A stretch of DNA of 64,000 bases from Linepithema humile (Eukaryota > Arthropoda > Insecta > Hymenoptera > Formicidae), in assembly GCF_040581485.1 (NCBI RefSeq), contig NC_090133.1, positions 2,604,001 through 2,668,000 on the forward strand, given 5' to 3'. Shown here in pieces: positions 25,042-36,900 of this stretch (the stretch's first letter is position 1; every line of letters begins with the position of its first letter). Made by a program: the position numbers and the translations under genes. The notes beneath the pieces are model-generated. The model made no database searches, was not told the DNA's origin, and saw only the letters and a program-made list of their open reading frames with translations.

Positions 25042-25841
25042 CAGTCGAATTTCGATAACTCGAGATTTCATAAGCCGAAGACTTTTATAAGTTTAATTAC
25101 CCAACGAGAAATGATCTATTAATCGACGTCAAATGGATGTCTAATTGACGTTGAAATCGATATTGAATCGTATTGATGTCGACTCGACATTAATTCGAAG
25201 AATTATTTCTCGCTGGGTACATATTTTTTTTTTTCTTGATATTAAAAAGCTAAAAATTCTATAAATCAAAATAAATACATCTTATAACTCGAACAAGTCG
25301 TGAAGCTCATTAGATGTTTTATTTTGCCTCTATAACTAAAATTTAAAAGAATATGGCCTCTGTTACTCGAAAATACTTCTATAAATCGAAGTCATGTGAC
25401 TTAAGCCTCTGTAACTTGAATTGATGTTTTATTTAATTTGCCTCTATAACTCGAATTCTGGAATACACAACCTCTATTACTCAAATTTACTCTAACCAAG
25501 TGATAGCCAATCAACAGTTTTGCTTTGTTTTCTACATGTAGAAACTTGTCAAGCATGTATCAATACCCTTAGCGCTCATTTATTTTTTTATCTAAATTCC
25601 TTCGTTACAAATTATGTATGCACAAATACATATGTATAATAAAAGGCTGGCCTCAGTAAATTGAATTCTTCTTTGTAATATCTGTACACCACGAAAAATG
25701 CTAGAGTTTTGTTTGAAGCTTCTATAAGCCAAATCTTTAAATTCCAAACTTCTATAATTCGAAAACTTCTGTAGGACGAAACTATTATAACTCGAAGCAT
25801 TTTTCATTTCCCTAGCGATTCGAGTTATCGAAGTTTGATTG
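25042..25841. mobile_element. Pogo/Tigger-like non-autonomous element
   Basis: The ends CAGTCGAATTTCGATAACTC and (complement) CAATCAAACTTCGATAACTC are flanked by TA on both sides, the target duplication of Tc1/mariner/pogo elements. The ~800-bp interior has no transposase. It holds about nine direct near-copies of CTATAACTCGAA, which is the inner part of its own terminus. It is interrupted at 25100-25217 by a smaller palindromic element. Confidence 0.7.
25100..25217. mobile_element. CCCAACGAGAAAT palindromic mini-element
   Basis: CCCAACGAGAAAT at 25100 is mirrored by ATTTCTCGCTGGG ending at 25217, with TA on both sides. The core carries GACGTC, GATGTC and CGACAT motifs like those of the 11079-11187 element. 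It is inserted inside the pogo-like element. Confidence 0.7.
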
Positions 25842-26049
25842 TATTTATCACTTGATCCTACAATAATTTATGCGTTGCGTAGGTTGCATATCTCAAGTTT
25901 AATATCACCAGGCATACATGCACGCGTTACAACACCTTTTTTTCTATTCTTTCCTTTTGTATTTTAATTATTTATTATTGTACACTGAAGAAGGCCTGAT
26001 CGTCAGATCGAAAGGTTTATATATATTTTAATATGATTATATGATTTCT

Positions 26050-28434
26050 CGCCAGTGATGCGATATCTACTACCGGGCTCGCGGCTCTCGAGCCCCAACA
26101 CAAGTAAGAAGCGCTTACGTCACGCGTCTGTGTGCGCTCGGCCGTTCGGCTATAGAGAGAGAGCGGACGTCTCTGTCTTGCTACCATCGAGCCGACGTAA
26201 ACACATTGCGGACGGCAAATGCTCAGAAACAAGCGCTTTTAATCGAGTAAGGCGAGTGCCTAGCGGATTCGAAGTCCCGTATTCGAGACTTGATTTTCGC
26301 AACTTTTTTTTTTTTTTTTTTCCACATTTGTTTCTAACAGTGTAAGTTAGTTAATAATGTTTTTTTGGCTAAAAAATATTATTTCGTATATTAATAATAT
26401 ATTTGCATATGTTAAACTAATAACTAATTATTTTAAAAAGAATACTAATTTGTGTGCTATTATAAATAGAAAAATGAAGTCATTTTACAACATACATATT
26501 GCAACAAAGTGCAATTTAACATGTGCAATTATTGTTAATAAATATAAAATAATATTTTTTAGCCAAAAGCATTATCTAATGATTCACTTGATGGTACAGT
26601 GCTAGAAACAAATATCGAAAAAGAAAAAAAATGTTACAAAAGCAGTTTTCAAATACAGAAATTCAGAGAAATTCTCGCATTAAAATCTAGCATTTTGGCT
26701 TTTTGCGCTCCTGATAATTTTATGTGATTGTTTTAATTATTTGAGCCTTTTTATATATTTTATTTTTATATAGTTAATATAAACTTTTCGGAGACAAATC
26801 TTACAAACGGTATAGCAAAAAATCTCTCTTTAACATTACCATCTTCTCTTCTATTGTTATTATTATTGTTTCTTTTATAAATGTGTTTATAAAATGATAC
26901 CATCCACTTCTAAAATAGAAAAGAGATTTCAAAGACAAACTATTGATTAATCTCTCGTCAATATCCCTGAAAGTAATGTCAGCAATAAGAGAAAAAGGAG
27001 AGTCCATAAAACTTTCAAATGTTTGTTCGTATATGATGTCATTAAACGTAAAATAAGAGCTCAAAATAGACTGCGCAGATAAATTCTTGAAAAGAGAACA
27101 ATGTGTTTTTTGAGATAAAATTCCATCTTTTTGGAGAATTTTATTTATTTATTTATTTATTGCATGAGTTTCGTTAAATGGACAAAAGAGACAATCTTTA
27201 GTTTGGACTGGAAAGTTCTACTGCACTCGGCTTATTCATCCATACATCTGGTATCTTCAAACTTCCGCCTATTTCGGTCGCTGCAACATCATTTGCGTGA
27301 TACACATTTTAAATCGTAGAATGACGTTCCAAAATGCCTGGCCGTCCTTATCAATTCAAAACCTCCAAGTTATTTTAGCAATCCAAATTACACAGCTACG
27401 CGAAAGATGGTATAAAATCATTAAAAACAACGGGGATTATTTTAATAATTGAAAAAATACTCTTTTATGAATAAAATTTTAACTTTGCAAATAAGGCATC
27501 GAATTAACTTACACATTTACCTGACAAATGCGGAAAATGCAAAACCAAGTTTAATAAAAGTAAATAAATCTGATAAAATATAATGATCGTATTATATTTT
27601 TATTCCATCATCAGTAGCCATCAATTAAACGTACACAAAAGGTCAAGTGTGCAAGATTATACCTTTGGACAAAATAACAGAGAAGAATAAAAAAAGGGGG
27701 AGAGAGAGAGAGAAGGGGATTTTGTTGGGACGAGACACTCGCTCGCGTCGCAAAATTTTCGTTTATCGTCATGGTACTATTAGTTTAGCGCCATTGTCGG
27801 CCGATTCCAGTAGACGTGACGGGATGGCGGAGGGGACTCGTGTTCCGTGTGATCGGGTCTCGATGGCGAGCCTTTCAGCGCTTGGTAATGCCCGCTGAGT
27901 ATTCAGTTTCTGGAGAGCATAGTCGGCCGCCTCATCCCAGCTCTTCCAGCTCACTCCTTCGTGACCTGAAAAAGCCAGTATCGGGCGTCTACGCGTAAGC
28001 AATTGCAGTCTAAGTGTAGCAACGCGCGCGCGCGCGCGCGCGCGAGTACAGAATACCCTCATCTCTCAGATACTATTATCTCGACAGCTCATTTTTAATT
28101 TACGCACTGCTAATTTTAATGTTAAGGCCGTTCAATTTCTTATTTTTTTTCTTTGACAAGAAATGAAAATTTGATTGATATCATGTTTCGTTTTACTGAT
28201 GAAATAATGTGAATCGCGAAAATATCCGCGAGCGAGTATGATCACAAGGACGACAATGAGGAGAACATGGTGTCATGGGAACATATATATGTATATATAA
28301 ATCATAAGTTTTTTGTAAGATACCCGATGAATCTTATTCATAGTATTCTATTTATAATTGTACATAATAATCCGATCATCCTTTAAACTTAATGGAAACT
28401 TAAAAAAAGAAAGTGATGTGCACTTTGACGATTT
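26050..28434. other. Intergenic region downstream of PHB2
   Basis: 26060-26280 is GC-richer and ends in a poly-T run near 26305-26321; just before it, GCCTAGCGGATTCGAAGTCC is vaguely tRNA box-B-like, so an old SINE is possible but unproven. 26330-27640 is AT-rich with nothing recognisable. 27700-28060 is a GC-rich island with frames on both strands but no known domain. No gene is called. Confidence 0.5.
28023..28044. repeat. (CG)n alternating repeat
   Basis: Eleven uninterrupted CG units in an AT-rich genome, at the edge of a GC-rich island (27700-28060). Such tracts can adopt Z-DNA. It lies ~390 bp beyond the stop codon of PHB2. Confidence 0.95.
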
Positions 28435-30296
28435 TTACTTCTTACTTTTCAGCTTGTCAGAACCCTCGTCAAAGGTAGGATCTTGTATGTTCAGCATCAA
28501 GCTACTACCGCTGAGGAACACTCTGTTTTGGGAGTTGGCGATCTAAAGCAAAGCAAATTATTCTTTTAACTATATAATTAATATTTAAAGATTTTTGAAA
28601 TATATAGAAAATGTTGATTTTTGTATTCAAGTCAAATATCATATTTTATATTCAATTAACATTTGAACAATGTAGAAGGTTACAAATTTGCAATGATGCT
28701 AGAATTTGTAAGGGCGCTTACCGTACGTGAAATGGCCTGTGCAGCTCGTATTTTACGCAGCTTCAAGTATCCAGGATTCTGACTGACAGCTAAACCAAGG
28801 TGCACTGCAGTTAAGGTTATTATATTTTGAAAAGAAACTCAATCTCAGTGTTATATATTGATTTTTTATAAGCTATTCATTAAATAAATGTGAATTTGAA
28901 ATAGAACTGTAAAGTATAACAAATAAATCATATTCCCCAACTGATGATTTAATCAACATGTGCAGCAATAGCAAGAGTTTTAACTATATTTTTCAATGCA
29001 CTTATGAGAATTATATTCTTTTTGAATAGAATATAATATCATAAATTGCTGAAGAAAATGGTTTTTATAAAGGATATCATTTTTGCTGCTTCTGCCTCTC
29101 CTTCAGCTTGCACAATTTTTTGTTGTCGTTCTTGTTTGGCTCTTTCCACCACAAAGGCAGCTCGTTGGGCCTCTTGCTGGGCCACCTGTTTGGCCTCAAC
29201 CGCAGCAGTATATTCCTTGCCAAAACTAAGCTCTGTTATGGAAACATCATCCAGAACGATATTGAAGTCCCGAGCACGTTCTGTCAATTCTTTGCGCACC
29301 ATGTTGGATACCTGCTGTCTCTGTGTGATCAGCTGCGAGGCGTTGAATTTGGCAACGACTGACTTTAATACTTCATTGCATATGCTTGGCAATACCTGAA
29401 TTACAGAAATTGAATTTAAATCCAAATGTTGTGAATGTAATATACTAAAATCTTTCCAAACTTCTATATATAAATGTTTTAAAAACCTTTTCGTCATAAT
29501 CAAGACCTAACTGCCGATACATAATTGGCAATGTGCTTGCATCAGGACGTGACAGAACACGTAGCGAGATGTTGACCATTTGTAAATCTTTAGATCCCGT
29601 AGGTGAAGAGATCTTCCTAGGTCTGCTTCTAATATCGTAAATTATTGGATAGTGAAACCATGGAATACGGAAATGCAGACCTTCGGTCATGATATCTTTT
29701 TGAATGCCTCCTAATCGAGAAAATATGATTGCTCTGTGTCCAGCTTCCACTGAAATTTACATTATGCAAATTTAAATCTTTTGTGTTACAGTATAGGAAC
29801 TTCAAAATCTAAATCAAATTAAATAATTAAAGTTAAACTTTAACTTAGTTCTACATGCGCAGTCTTAGGTAGCTAACAATTAAAAAGAAAAACATGTTGA
29901 AAATATTATATTACAGAAATCTAAAATGCGACGATTTGTGTATGTTGTAAATTGCGTCAGTTATGTTCTCAATTACATAACAAGACATGCCTATTACTGC
30001 TGGAAAAAATATTTCATGGACAATAAAACAATTCCAATCTGCGCAATGTCATTTAATGATTAAACTCGCATTCGGAATTGTCATTCACTCAAGGTAAACA
30101 GTGTTTAGGAAATAGCATGTGATTATTGAAATATTCAGCAAAAACGTGATGAAAATTGAGGTTAACCTGTATACATGGATTTAGAAGCACCGTATGCCGC
30201 AAGACCGACGGCGGTGAGAACTTTTAGGCCCGTTGGTACGCCGTTCGTGCCCTTGCCAAAACGTGAGGCCATCTCACTGAACTTGTTTTGCGCCAT
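28435..30296 (-). CDS. PHB2: Prohibitin-2 (five exons, one AT-AC intron)
   Basis: The exons, in transcript order, are 30296-30167, 29749-29487, 29395-29078, 28799-28722 and 28542-28435; together they give 298 aa, the usual length. PHB2 partners prohibitin-1 in ring complexes of the mitochondrial inner membrane, which act in protease control, cristae upkeep and mitophagy. Visible are a glycine-rich N-terminal membrane segment (about 19-37, GVPTGLKVLTAVGLAAYGAS), the SPFH core starting EAGHRAIIFSRLGGIQ and containing HFRIPWFHYPIIYDIRSRP, and a long coiled-coil rich in Ala, Glu and Gln (EAKQVAQQEAQRAAFVVERA). The C-terminus is KLKSKK. Introns 1, 2 and 4 are GT/AG. Intron 3 starts ATATCCTT and ends AC, with a CCTTAAC branch site; that is a U12-type intron. 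The gene is head to head with MED16, 604 bp apart. Confidence 0.97.
28800..29077 (-). other. U12-type AT-AC intron of PHB2
   Basis: After AAA ATG the intron begins ATATCCTTTA, the textbook U12 5' site. It ends CCTTAACTGCAGTGCAC, with the U12 branch motif CCTTAAC about 12 nt before the terminal AC. Only this AT/AC border restores the conserved EAAKM/LGLAVSQNPGYLKLR sequence. No GT/AG pair here would do so. Confidence 0.93.
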
Positions 30297-30900
30297 TTCG
30301 CGAAATCAAACCGAAAAATCAATCAGCATAAGACAACCGGCGAAAAAGTTAAAATTATAAAAAATCAGAAGCAAGATCACGGTGTATATACATGTATATA
30401 GTAGAGCAACTTCTTGTTAAAACTTTTATGTTGGCCATAGACTTAAAAATATGTAGACAGAGTATTAGCTGCCAATAAAGTCCCTAGTCTTCTAGGGTCA
30501 AGTTACACATCTATACGATGTAAGAATAATGGCCGGAGCACAGACTTTTGCATAAAGCATAACGCATAAGCATAAGGAAATTGATTGGTCCATTTCCTTA
30601 TGCATTTGCTTATGCTTATATATAGACCAATCAATTTCCTTATGCTTATGCGTTATGCTTTATGTAAAAGCTTGTGCTCTCGGCTTAAGTGTGATTGGTC
30701 GATTTGCTTACGCTTTACGGTGACGATTAAAACTTTTTTATGTGTAACGGCCTTTAGCGATCTAGTTATAATGTAGATGTTTGTGAACCAAACTAATAAT
30801 AAAAAAAATTATTGACTGTCAGTTTGCACTACCTTCTGTTGCCTTTCGATATCAATTTGTAACCTCGAATTATTTTACACTTAATAAGTTGAATGTAAAA
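30297..30900. promoter_or_regulatory. Divergent PHB2/MED16 intergenic promoter region
   Basis: 604 bp separate the two start codons. A palindromic mini-element occupies 30532-30684, roughly the middle. No clear TATA box is seen for either gene, as expected for housekeeping genes. Confidence 0.55.
30532..30684. mobile_element. MITE with GAGCAC ends, CTTATGC-rich arms
   Basis: The arms GAGCACAGACTTTTGCATAA... GATTGGTC (from 30536) and the complement ending GTGCTC at 30679 are ~55 bp and almost perfect. CATAAGCATAAGG-type direct repeats lie inside each arm. A related element is at 61732-61864. Confidence 0.8.
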
Positions 30901-33900
30901 ATGGATTTTCTTTATACTATTAGTAGAAAGAACTCTTCAAGAGTTTCCTCCAATCAAGAATGGTACGTTTCTTGAAAAATATATATTTTATACATTTTTT
31001 GCAACATTTACTAATTTTAGAATACTAGGTACGCAAGTGAAATGTATGCATATTGTGCGTATATATTCAATTTTAAGATGTTTTTATTAAAATGTATAAT
31101 GAGTTTTTAAATGCTTATCAAATATAATCATTTCTAATATTATATACACATGTGTATGTGCATATACAATATATAGATATATGAATATAGTTTATATATT
31201 ATATTGATTTATTTAGTAAATATGTATATATTATATTGATTTATTTAGTAAATATGCAGTATTTAATTATTGCAGATTTCAAATGTTATCTATATAAATA
31301 TTATCTATATGCATTTATTTAATCCTTTCAAGATGCAAGAGTTTTCTGCCAAAAATAGGTGGAGCTTTGAAAAAAGAAATAACATTATACTTATAAGTTT
31401 ACTTTGCAGAAAGATATAAACGTTCATGTACACATTTAAAAATTTTTGAAATCTTAGAATACTATTGATCAAACTTTCCATGCATAAATTTTTTGAGTTT
31501 TGCATCCTGAAAGAGTTTTGTGATTAGAAAATTTGTTATATTGATAAAAATCATGCACAGTGTTATTTTAGTTTTTAATTTAACGATACTTGAGCATTGA
31601 TAAACAATTAATTTTTTTAGCTTATACCATGGACAGTCCTTATGTTCCTTATCCAGTCGGAATATAGCAGCATTTACTACGATGACAGAATTAGATGATA
31701 ATAATGGCAAGACACGAGGTTGTCATGTTTACGTAATGGACTTAAATATGCCATGGCACACACATAAGTAAAAATTTATTTAAATTGTTTAATATATATT
31801 CTATCAATTAGATGCAGAATAGAAAATCTATCTCTTAAGTTTTTTTTATTAAATTTTTTAATTAGAAAGAGGGAGAGAAATCTAAGAACAAAAGATAAAG
31901 ATTAAACTGTGAACTCTTTGTGGTTTTAGAGTACTTTCAAGTAAACACAACATTACTGCCTTAGAATGGGATCTGCCTGGTGACAAGTTAGTAGTAGCAG
32001 ATACAGCTGGAAATGTACAATTGTGGATGTTCAAGGATCATGTGTTAAATGATTGGGTATTGATAGGTTCTACACATTTTCCTGGTGAACATATATTAGG
32101 TGCAGCTTGGTTCCACAATGGCAAGAAGGTATTTAAATGAACAAATTGATATGCTACAAGCAACAAAAAATTTTTTCTAAAAATTAATCGATTACATAAT
32201 ATTAAAGAAAATTAATATCTCGATGTCTTTTTACATTATACTGTATTTCTTAAACAAAAACAGAAGTTTAAGCTGTGTTAATGTGTAATAAAGTTATGTG
32301 TGTAAGATTTAAGTCATTCTTTGTCATGACAGTCTCACTTTGCTAATTCTAGACAGGACTAGTGACAGAAAAAAAGGACAGCATCCATTATAGCGAGAAA
32401 TTCAATCACTTGGTGTTTGCACCCTCGGTGAGACAGTTTGGAGGCAGAGCTGCTGAAGGTGTATTGGTGGTCTCGACAACTGGTATGGTCGGTGTGGTTA
32501 TGATCACGAAAGACCTTCAAAATCCGATTTGCTACTCGACGGAAAGTCTTGGTAACACAAGGCACAGGATAACCGCGGTCGATCTATGTTATGGAAAAAG
32601 TACTGTCTCACACGTATATACGTATGCAGTTATTGGCAAATCCTATATGAGTGTATTGCAAAAACTTATTTTACAAATTTTAGATGGCCACTTTCTCGTC
32701 GCAGTTAGCAGCGGTAGCATCTGCTTGCCAATAAGGTGTTATAGAATATTAGTGCGCAAAATTGATGACAAATGCACCATCACTTCGCAGGCTCTGCCAA
32801 GCTTCTTTCTGCAGGATGGAACGCCCAAGGACAATTCAAGTACGATTAATTACTTTATTTAATTTCATTAGTTTGGAACGTCCTGCGTGGATACCTTATT
32901 ATTTTATGGCTGGAACTCTTTATTTTTTTGCAGCAACTGTGACGCATTTGAAATTTGTCGTTAGAGAAGATGCAGATTCTTTGGTTATCGCGGCGAATAG
33001 CGAGAACGGCGGATTTGTGGAAGTGTGGGAGTTGCGTGAAAAGTCACAACCGGTCCACAAACTATTTCAGCCAAAGAACCTGGAACCTTTCAAGACAGTA
33101 GTAAATATCTAAACACAATTAGCATTTAGCTTCACGAATGTGATATTTCTTATTGTTGCTTTATAATTGCCACACAGATCTGGCAATATCAGTCACAATA
33201 TCGCTGCCAGTCACCAGTCACGGCGATAGCGACCACTAAACTCTCTATCGTGACAACGTTACCGCCTCCGAGTTACGTAATCATAGCATTGGCGGATTCA
33301 TCAGTGCACTGTTTAAATCGTCTGGACTGTCTGAAGGAGGTGGCGCTTTCATCCTTGACTATGGGCTGGCGTCAAGATGAACCGAGCAATAAATATTTTA
33401 AGAACTCAGTGTCTATCGCCCACATGGATCTTTCTTGGTTGGGATGTGTGCTTCTCGCGTGTGATACTCACGGCAATCTGTATCTCTACAAATTGCTGCC
33501 AGACGGTACCACAGGTGTGTTATCTAATGGTATTTATCTCTTTGAAGACTTCTATCTTCTAGGCCACTTAAATCACTGAGCTTTATAACGTACTGGAGCG
33601 AGCCTGCCGTATCTCGAAAACAGAGAGTGTCCGCGATTTGGAAGAGGACACATATAGAATGTGAGACTCTATCTCTTTCTTACGCCAACCAGTCAGCAAA
33701 TAACTGTCATCTATTTGTCCTTTTCGATCGAAGAGACACTCTCACTTCTTGAAGGCTCGCTTCAGTATGTTATAGAGTTCAGTGACTTAAATCGACGAGA
33801 AAATTATGTTTTACATTACATGGATGTGATCAAAATTCAGTATTGCATGTTATTCAAAACAATTTATGTGATTCCACAGGTACATCAATGTCGTTGAGCT

Positions 33901-36900
33901 ACGCTTGCACGTTACTGGAGTATTGCCTGGTGACAGGACTGGATTGGTTGGATATACTTTTATGTTTGAGATCATCCATGATCGAGGCGCTATGCGAACG
34001 ATTAGACGTCTCCTTTAACAGACAATCACAACCTACGCAGCAGTATCATTATATTCAATTTCTGTGCATTAAGACGTCATTGTATAGGTAAGATTGTTAC
34101 AAATTAGAAAATAAAGTCAAATTATAATTATACAAGAAAAATCAATATACTTGCAATTAATATTTTCAGAATGCTTGTGTCTGGACAGAATAAGGCAACA
34201 GATTTGTCGTCGTTACTGATGATACATTCGGTAGCTACAGCTTTCAAATCCTTGTTGAGGCCATCAGACTTGATATCTCATGACAAAGGTCCTGCGGAGA
34301 GTTTAACCATGGCGATAACAGATGTTGTTACTGATCAGGATGTTGATACCATCGATACGGTAATGCAGTAGAAAATATTTCTTGCGTATAACTTTATATA
34401 TATTTATCGAAAAATCCGAAGAAATTTTCTGCTCAACCCAATAACTTTAATGATGAAACAAAATTTGTTGGTTTATGAACTATACTTTGCACTGATTTGT
34501 AAACTATTTTTTTTTAGGTATTATTTCATCTTGATGCGAAAGAATTCACCGTAGAACCGAGCACGCTGCAATCACTGCAACCGCTCATTCAGTGGGTCGC
34601 TGACTTGGCCTTGAATTTACTGGCCAGATTACCCGAGCAAAGAATGCAGATGAAAACTGGTGGCGTACGTATTTTTAGCTAAATACTTTCAGCTGTGTTA
34701 ATCTGGAAAATTACAAAATTTTTGGCAGCTCGATACGAACAGGAGACAAGAAGAAAAATCCAACTTGATGTCTCTAAAAAAGTGCAAAAATTTCTATATC
34801 TATTTTATTGGTAACAATGCCATATTTCTTTATGAGCCGAGAGTAAAATGTAAAAATGTTATGCAGAGTGTTTCCGCAATTAGAGAGTGCTTTAAATCAT
34901 TAGGAAGAGATTTGCTTATTTCGAGACTTTTATGTCTTGAAGTAAGGAATGGTCTTCCAAAAATTTCCCCCTCTATTTTAAAAATATCTTGTGCAAACAT
35001 ACATAGAGGAATTGTAGATATAAAATAAGGTGTCCAAATGGATTAGAATATTTTTTGTGATTTAGGTAAATATATTTTTGTGGGAATTAAAAATCTATTA
35101 TCTATTATTACTACAAATGTATTATCTATTATTACTACAAATCTATTATTAATACAAATTACTGTGCTTTACAGTACGAACTTCTCAAGGATCGCAAGGC
35201 TTTGAATATCATTCGCGAACTGCTGGTTATCATCCGTACCTGGGGCTTGCTTCGTCCATCGTGTCTGCCAGTATTTACTCGGTGCGTGGACAATCTGGAC
35301 GTTCTGGCCTTGCTGTATCGCTTGCTGTCGAAATTGCTGCAACCTAACAGCGATACGCAGCAGCAACAACTAATGGACGATAGTTTAATCGGTACGTTTG
35401 TAAATTTGGAATTTCTTAATCTATCGCTGAACGATTTTTTTTTTTTTACTGTAACACGAGGCGTTTTTAGTGCTTTTCCACAAAGGCTGGTTTTGAGAGA
35501 AGATTTAAGTCTTGGCGGACTGAATTTTGAAGCGTTTTTTCAAACTACCGTTTCTCTGAAATTTTCTTAGCAATTTGTATATTTTTTTTCTTATATATTT
35601 TTCAAATATTCAGAATTCTTCAGAAAATTCGATTAATCTTATAATTGCGATCTAGAAATAGCGTTGAGTTCATACTGTGTTTTTTCGATGCTTGATTATT
35701 ATCACTTGCGGTTAGGAAGTTCGATAAGTAGCAACCACATCCTGAACCCGTTATAATAATTACGCATAGATAGACACAGTCTATCAGCAGTATATTAATC
35801 GGCTCGCAACGTGACTGCAACGATTGCGAATAATAATTATAACACTGTGAAGACAAACAAGTGTGACATAAATCAGAAATTCTTTCACAGCAATAACACA
35901 TTAATAAGAATTGTAAGAGAAAAGTGCAACGCAGAAAGAAGCGAGATATTCGAAGAAAGACGCGATGACTACCGAGCTCGCTCTCAAGCACAAGGATTCT
36001 CTCGCCTTGAAAGAGGACAAGCAGGGTGAGAAACGCCAGGTTCGCAAATACGATTTCAAAAAGAAGACAACGTGGAAGGACCTGTCGTTCCCGTGGTTGA
36101 CCTCGATCGTGTTTGTGCTCTACTGGTTTGTTCTCATCCCCATGATTTGGCTCATATGCCACTTGCTGCAGCACTGGTCTTGGTTTTATTGGCCCTTCTG
36201 GACAGTCGTACTCGCAGTCTGGATCGCGATCACAATCGGCACAATCGTTCTCTGGAAGCGCGCGGAGGCCGAGCGGATTCGTGAGGCGACGTTGTTGCAG
36301 TACGGCTCGGATCACAAAGAAGAATCGTATTCCTACGCTCGTCAGATATCGTCCGAAAACGAAGAGTTTGTCGAGATGAAGAAGATGAACAAAGCGCGCG
36401 ATGAAGAATCTAAAGAGAACGGCCGAAACCTGCCACCTTTGACGATACACAAGAGAGTATCCGGCGAGAACGAGGACAGTGGAGTCGAGCGGGTTGAAGA
36501 GGACGAGACGGCGCAAGGATCGGACGATGATTGCAAGGATCATCCCTTCCAGGATAATGCGAAGCCGGTAATAGTATCGTCCTCGGTGGACGAGGTCAAG
36601 ACGCCCATGTCGCCGAGAGAGTTGTTCTTTATCGATCTGATTCGCGAAGCGGAGAAAACTGAGAGCGCACAGTCTCAGCTGTGTCTTCAGCAGACGACGC
36701 ACTTTTTCCCGAGCGAAATGACTGAGGACGATGCGAAGGATGCGAAAGACGTAAAGGAGGATGCGCAAGACGCGACGGACGTGAAGGATGCGGAGGAGAA
36801 CGCGAAGGACGCGAAGGACGCGAAGGATGAAAACGACGGGAAGACGAGTAAATTAAAATCGGAACGCCAGTCAGCTTACGTCATAACGAACGTGGAGAGC

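Larger units (their letters stand above)
24642..26049. mobile_element. ~1.4-kb element with ~80-bp inverted termini, host of nested insertions
   Basis: 24642-24719 (AAAAATCATATAATTATATT... CTTCTTCAGTGTACAATAAT) is the inverted copy of 25970-26049. No gene is left in the interior, which is occupied by a pogo-like element (25042-25841). The termini contain a CTGAAGAAGG...GAAA hairpin motif of the kind often seen in retroelement and DNA-element ends of insects. Confidence 0.65.

Noticed and set aside
27769..28062. A 97-aa minus-strand frame in the GC-rich island
   Set aside because: No domain and no splice partners found; it overlaps the (CG)n tract. Left as unexplained GC-rich sequence.
33575..33663. 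Coding-looking stretch (LYNVLERACRISKTESVRDLEEDTYRM) in MED16 intron 7
   Set aside because: It cannot be joined in frame to either neighbour. The splice 33514/33880 restores the expected conserved MED16 sequence without it. It could be a fossil exon, but nothing proves that.
35620..36768. A 382-aa open frame on the minus strand, longer than the gene opposite it
   Set aside because: It is the antisense shadow of the nested two-TM gene. Its composition (Arg/Leu-rich, no domain) follows from the GC-rich sense codons, and its start region runs across the acidic repeat.
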